From an uncultured Blautia sp. (GTDB lineage: Bacteria > Bacillota > Clostridia > Lachnospirales > Lachnospiraceae): a stretch of DNA of 24,313 bases. The notes below the pieces were generated by a model. It was not told the DNA's origin. It ran no database searches and worked only from the letters and a program-made list of their open reading frames with translations. The stretch's first letter is position 1, and each line of letters starts with the position of its first letter. The stretch is taken from positions 1-24,313 of the forward strand of contig CAMNGN010000009.1 in NCBI GenBank assembly GCA_946538475.1, in the 5' to 3' direction. Below, piece after piece: positions 22,102-24,313 of this stretch. A program made the position numbers and the translations under genes.

Positions 22102-23689
22102 TTTTGCTTGCCCTCACAAACTCCCTGAACACCGGATGCGGCCTGTTCGGCCTTGACTTGAACTCTGGATGATACTGCACCCCCAGAAAGAATGGATGCC
22201 CTGCTATCTCCACGGTCTCCACCAGCTTCCCGTCCGGCGAAACGCCCGAGATCACAAGCCCCGCCTCACTCAGCCGTTCCCTGTATTCATTATTAAACTC
22301 ATATCTGTGCCTGTGTCTCTCGCTGATCTCCTTCGCACCGTAGCACTTCTCCATCAGCGTCCCCGGCGCAATACAGCACGGATAAGCGCCCAGCCGAAGC
22401 GTCCCGCCCTTTTCCACCTCGTCGGACTGCCCCGGCATAAAATCGATCACCTTATGCTCCGAAGCATTGTGAAACTCCCCCGAGCACGCATCCGCGATTC
22501 CGGCCACATTCCGCGCAAACTCGATCACCGCGATCTGCATACCCAGGCATATCCCCAGATAAGGAACCTTCGATTCCCGCGCATATTTCGCAGCCAATAT
22601 CATCCCTTCAATTCCCCGATCTCCAAAGCCGCCGGGCACAAGGATCCCCGAGACCGAAGCCAGCATCTCCCTGTAGTTTTCCGCAGTGATCTCTTCCGAA
22701 TCGATCCACTCGATCCTCACATGCGTATCCAAAGCAAACCCCGCGTGAGCAAGAGCCTCCGCCACGGAGAGATACGCATCATGAAGCTGCACATATTTGC
22801 CCACAAGTCCGATGGTCACCTCTCCTTTTCTGCCGTGAATCCGATTCACCAGATCGGTCCACTCCCGCAGATCGGGAGCCGGGGCAGAAATGCCAAGTTC
22901 CCTGCAAACGACCTCCGAAAATCCCGACTGCTCCAGCATAAGCGGCGCCTCGTACAGGCTCTCCAGCGTTCTGTTCTCGATGACGCAGTCTTCCTTCACA
23001 TTGCAGAACATGGATATCTTGCGGAAGATGCTCTCCTCAAGCGGCTCATTGCACCGCAGGACAATGATGTCCGGCTTGATGCCCATCCCCTGCAGTTCCT
23101 TCACCGAATGCTGGGTCGGCTTGGATTTGTGCTCGCATGAGCCATGCAGATAAGGAACCAGCGTCACGTGGACAAACAGGCTGTTCTCGCGGCCGATCTC
23201 CAGCGAAATCTGCCTGACCGCCTCCAAAAACGGCTGCGACTCGATATCGCCGATCGTCCCGCCGATCTCGGTGATCACCACATCGGCCCCGGTCTCATGC
23301 GCAGTGCGATACACAAACTCCTTGATCTCATTCGTGATATGCGGTATAACCTGCACCGTGGAGCCTAAATATTCACCCCTGCGCTCTTTATTCAACACAT
23401 TCCAGTATACCTTTCCGGACGTCAGATTGGAATACCTGTTCAGATCTTCATCGATAAAACGCTCGTAATGTCCCAGATCCAGGTCCGTCTCCGCACCGTC
23501 CTCGGTTACGTAAACCTCGCCGTGCTGGTACGGACTCATCGTCCCCGGATCCACATTGATGTAAGGGTCCAGCTTCTGTGCCGCTACATGAAGGCCTCTG
23601 GCTTTCAGAAGCCTTCCGAGCGAAGCCGCTGTGATTCCTTTTCCTAACCCGGACACCACGCCACCTGTCACAAATATGTACTTTGCCAT
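22085..23689 (-). CDS. pyrG: CTP synthase
   Basis: The 534-residue protein is a full-length CTP synthase, which makes CTP from UTP, ATP and glutamine. The synthetase domain starts with KYIFVTGGVVSGLGKGI and includes LDPYINVDPGTMSPYQHGE and EIGGTIGDIES. The class I amidotransferase domain (from about 290) has GGFGDRG and the catalytic cysteine in LGICLGMQ, with the His-Glu pair in QYHPEF. AGGAGG precedes the ATG. It is followed by an overlapping glutamine synthetase homologue and preceded, 219 bp away, by gltD. All three handle glutamine or glutamate nitrogen, which suggests a nitrogen-linked transcription unit controlled together. Confidence 0.97.
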   Translation of the reverse strand: MAKYIFVTGGVVSGLGKGITAASLGRLLKARGLHVAAQKLDPYINVDPGTMSPYQHGEVYVTEDGAETDLDLGHYERFIDEDLNRYSNLTSGKVYWNVLNKERRGEYLGSTVQVIPHITNEIKEFVYRTAHETGADVVITEIGGTIGDIESQPFLEAVRQISLEIGRENSLFVHVTLVPYLHGSCEHKSKPTQHSVKELQGMGIKPDIIVLRCNEPLEESIFRKISMFCNVKEDCVIENRTLESLYEAPLMLEQSGFSEVVCRELGISAPAPDLREWTDLVNRIHGRKGEVTIGLVGKYVQLHDAYLSVAEALAHAGFALDTHVRIEWIDSEEITAENYREMLASVSGILVPGGFGDRGIEGMILAAKYARESKVPYLGICLGMQIAVIEFARNVAGIADACSGEFHNASEHKVIDFMPGQSDEVEKGGTLRLGAYPCCIAPGTLMEKCYGAKEISERHRHRYEFNNEYRERLSEAGLVISGVSPDGKLVETVEIAGHPFFLGVQYHPEFKSRPNRPHPVFREFVRASKNGLYS

Positions 23690-23908
23690 TCTCGATTGCC
23701 TCCTGTGAAAAAGTTCCTGATTTCATGGTCAAAAGCCCGAATTAATAAAATTTCACGCGTCATCCCTATTGTTCATCATCCGGGTTGGTTTTCAAATCTC
23801 GCATCGGGAAACGCCATCATTCAACTGTCCCCCACGAGAAATAAGATCACGTCAGGGACGTTAGGGACTGCTTTCAGACCACAAGTTTACACAAATAAAC
23901 GTTACTAT
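23690..23908. other. Spacer between gltD and pyrG
   Basis: No gene is visible. It holds the short palindrome ACGTC-AGG-GACGT (23849-23861) and a weak GGGGGACAGTT fragment (complement of about 23824-23834) that may be a relic of the repeat family. I looked for paired six-base-loop hairpins of the kind ANTAR proteins bind and found no convincing pair. No good promoter for pyrG was seen, so read-through from gltD is possible. Confidence 0.4.
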
Positions 23909-24313
23909 TCACAGTATCGTATACCCCATCAGATCCTTATCGACCGCCCTCGCCGCATTCCGTCCCTCCGCGATGGCCCGCACGACCAGCGACTGCCCCA
24001 GATGCATATCCCCGGCCACATAGATCTTCTCAGCAGAAGCCGCGAACTCTCCCGGTTCAGTCTTCACATTCGTGCGGCTGTCCCGCTCCACGCCGAAGCT
24101 CTCCGCCACATAAGCCTCACTCCCCAGAAAGCCTGCCGCGATAAGAACCAGCTGCGCCTTCATCTTCTTCTCCGACCCCGGCACCTCTGCCATTATGATG
24201 CGTCCGGTCTTCTCATCCTTCTCAGGTGTAAGCGAAACCACCACAGCTTCCTTAACACTGCCTTTTTTATCCTTGATAAACTCCTTCACGGTCGTCTGAT
24301 AGACCCGCGGATC
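23909..24313 (-). CDS. gltD: Glutamate synthase small subunit, C-terminal part (partial)
   Basis: The last 134 residues of a GltD-type NADPH-dependent oxidoreductase are present; the gene runs off the window edge (frame open through 24313). Visible features are YQTTVKEFIKDKKG, the substrate-facing strand LVLIAAGFLGSE, the FAD-binding ending VAGDMHLGQSLVVRAIAEG and RNAARAVDKDLMGY. This subunit passes electrons from NADPH to the large subunit, which makes two glutamates from 2-oxoglutarate and glutamine. An inner GTG (24289) is not the start, as the frame continues upstream with family-like sequence (DPRVYQTT). It stands ahead of pyrG and the glutamine synthetase homologue. Confidence 0.93.
   Translation of the reverse strand, partial: DPRVYQTTVKEFIKDKKGSVKEAVVVSLTPEKDEKTGRIIMAEVPGSEKKMKAQLVLIAAGFLGSEAYVAESFGVERDSRTNVKTEPGEFAASAEKIYVAGDMHLGQSLVVRAIAEGRNAARAVDKDLMGYTIL

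Noticed and set aside
22169..23140. Plus-strand reading frame of 323 codons across pyrG
   Set aside because: Antisense to conserved CTP synthase sequence, with no motif of its own.
23824..23861. GGGGGACAGTT fragment and ACGTC palindrome as another member of the repeat family
   Set aside because: The match is short and there is no second arm, so it may be chance.
23690..23908. Possible ANTAR-bound paired hairpins in the leader of pyrG
   Set aside because: A candidate with loop AAAGCA (near 23870-23880) lacks a proper closing stem, and no second hairpin or terminator overlaps it.

Overview
This 24.3 kb window looks like chromosome from a low-to-mid GC Firmicute of class Clostridia, most likely a Lachnospiraceae-type gut or rumen bacterium. 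The reasons are the gene content (LL-diaminopimelate aminotransferase, an ANTAR regulator beside a glutamine synthetase homologue, a DUF234 ATPase, a HTH-Uma2 protein, a tandem RhaM-like protein), strong AAGGAGG ribosome binding sites, near-consensus sigma-A promoters, and many intergenic palindromes built on GGGGACGGTTCC. I see no phage, transposase or CRISPR array. The taxon is an inference from gene families, not a database match.

Layout. 1-470: the 3' end of an unknown + strand gene, a 126-bp palindromic repeat, and tRNA-Gln(CTG) with its own terminator and promoter. 470-1867: an ATPase of the PF01637/DUF234 type behind TAGTAAAA palindromes. 2018-6004: a probable phosphate-control unit, made of a PhoB/PhoP-like response regulator overlapping a PhoR-like kinase, then a Na/Pi cotransporter with a C-terminal PhoU-like part. 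TTTACA-type direct repeats with 11-bp spacing lie in front of both transcription units. 6179-7755: a tandem RhaM-like protein and a fused deoxyinosine glycosylase/MGMT-like repair protein. 7879-7951: tRNA-Lys(TTT). 8041-12048: divergent MATE exporter and GH3 beta-glucosidase. 12268-13831: an overlapping pair, a flavin-binding PNPOx/NimA-like protein and an exported glycerophosphodiesterase. 13952-15434: a metal-binding lipoprotein (ZnuA/TroA type) with thpR, under a perfect sigma-A promoter flanked by two Fur-family palindromes. 15680-18721: a HTH-Uma2 protein converging on cardiolipin synthase plus a GNAT acetyltransferase. 19005-20219: dapL with a consensus promoter and a leader hairpin. 20328-24313: a minus-strand nitrogen cluster, gltD (partial), pyrG, a divergent glutamine synthetase homologue, and an ANTAR regulator.

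Two themes stand out. First, a family of intergenic palindromes (at least five intact, several decayed) sits at 3' ends of genes. Their TGTGAAAC ends supply the TGA stop codons of at least four genes, including both stops of a convergent pair at 16437-16523; a deletion derivative provides a fifth. Second, in the nitrogen cluster the glutamine synthetase homologue keeps its metal and ATP residues but has lost residues of the ammonium pocket. It is translationally coupled to CTP synthase and followed by an ANTAR protein with a non-phosphorylatable pseudo-receiver. These, and the glycosylase/MGMT fusion with a PCYR active site, are the parts most worth a second look.
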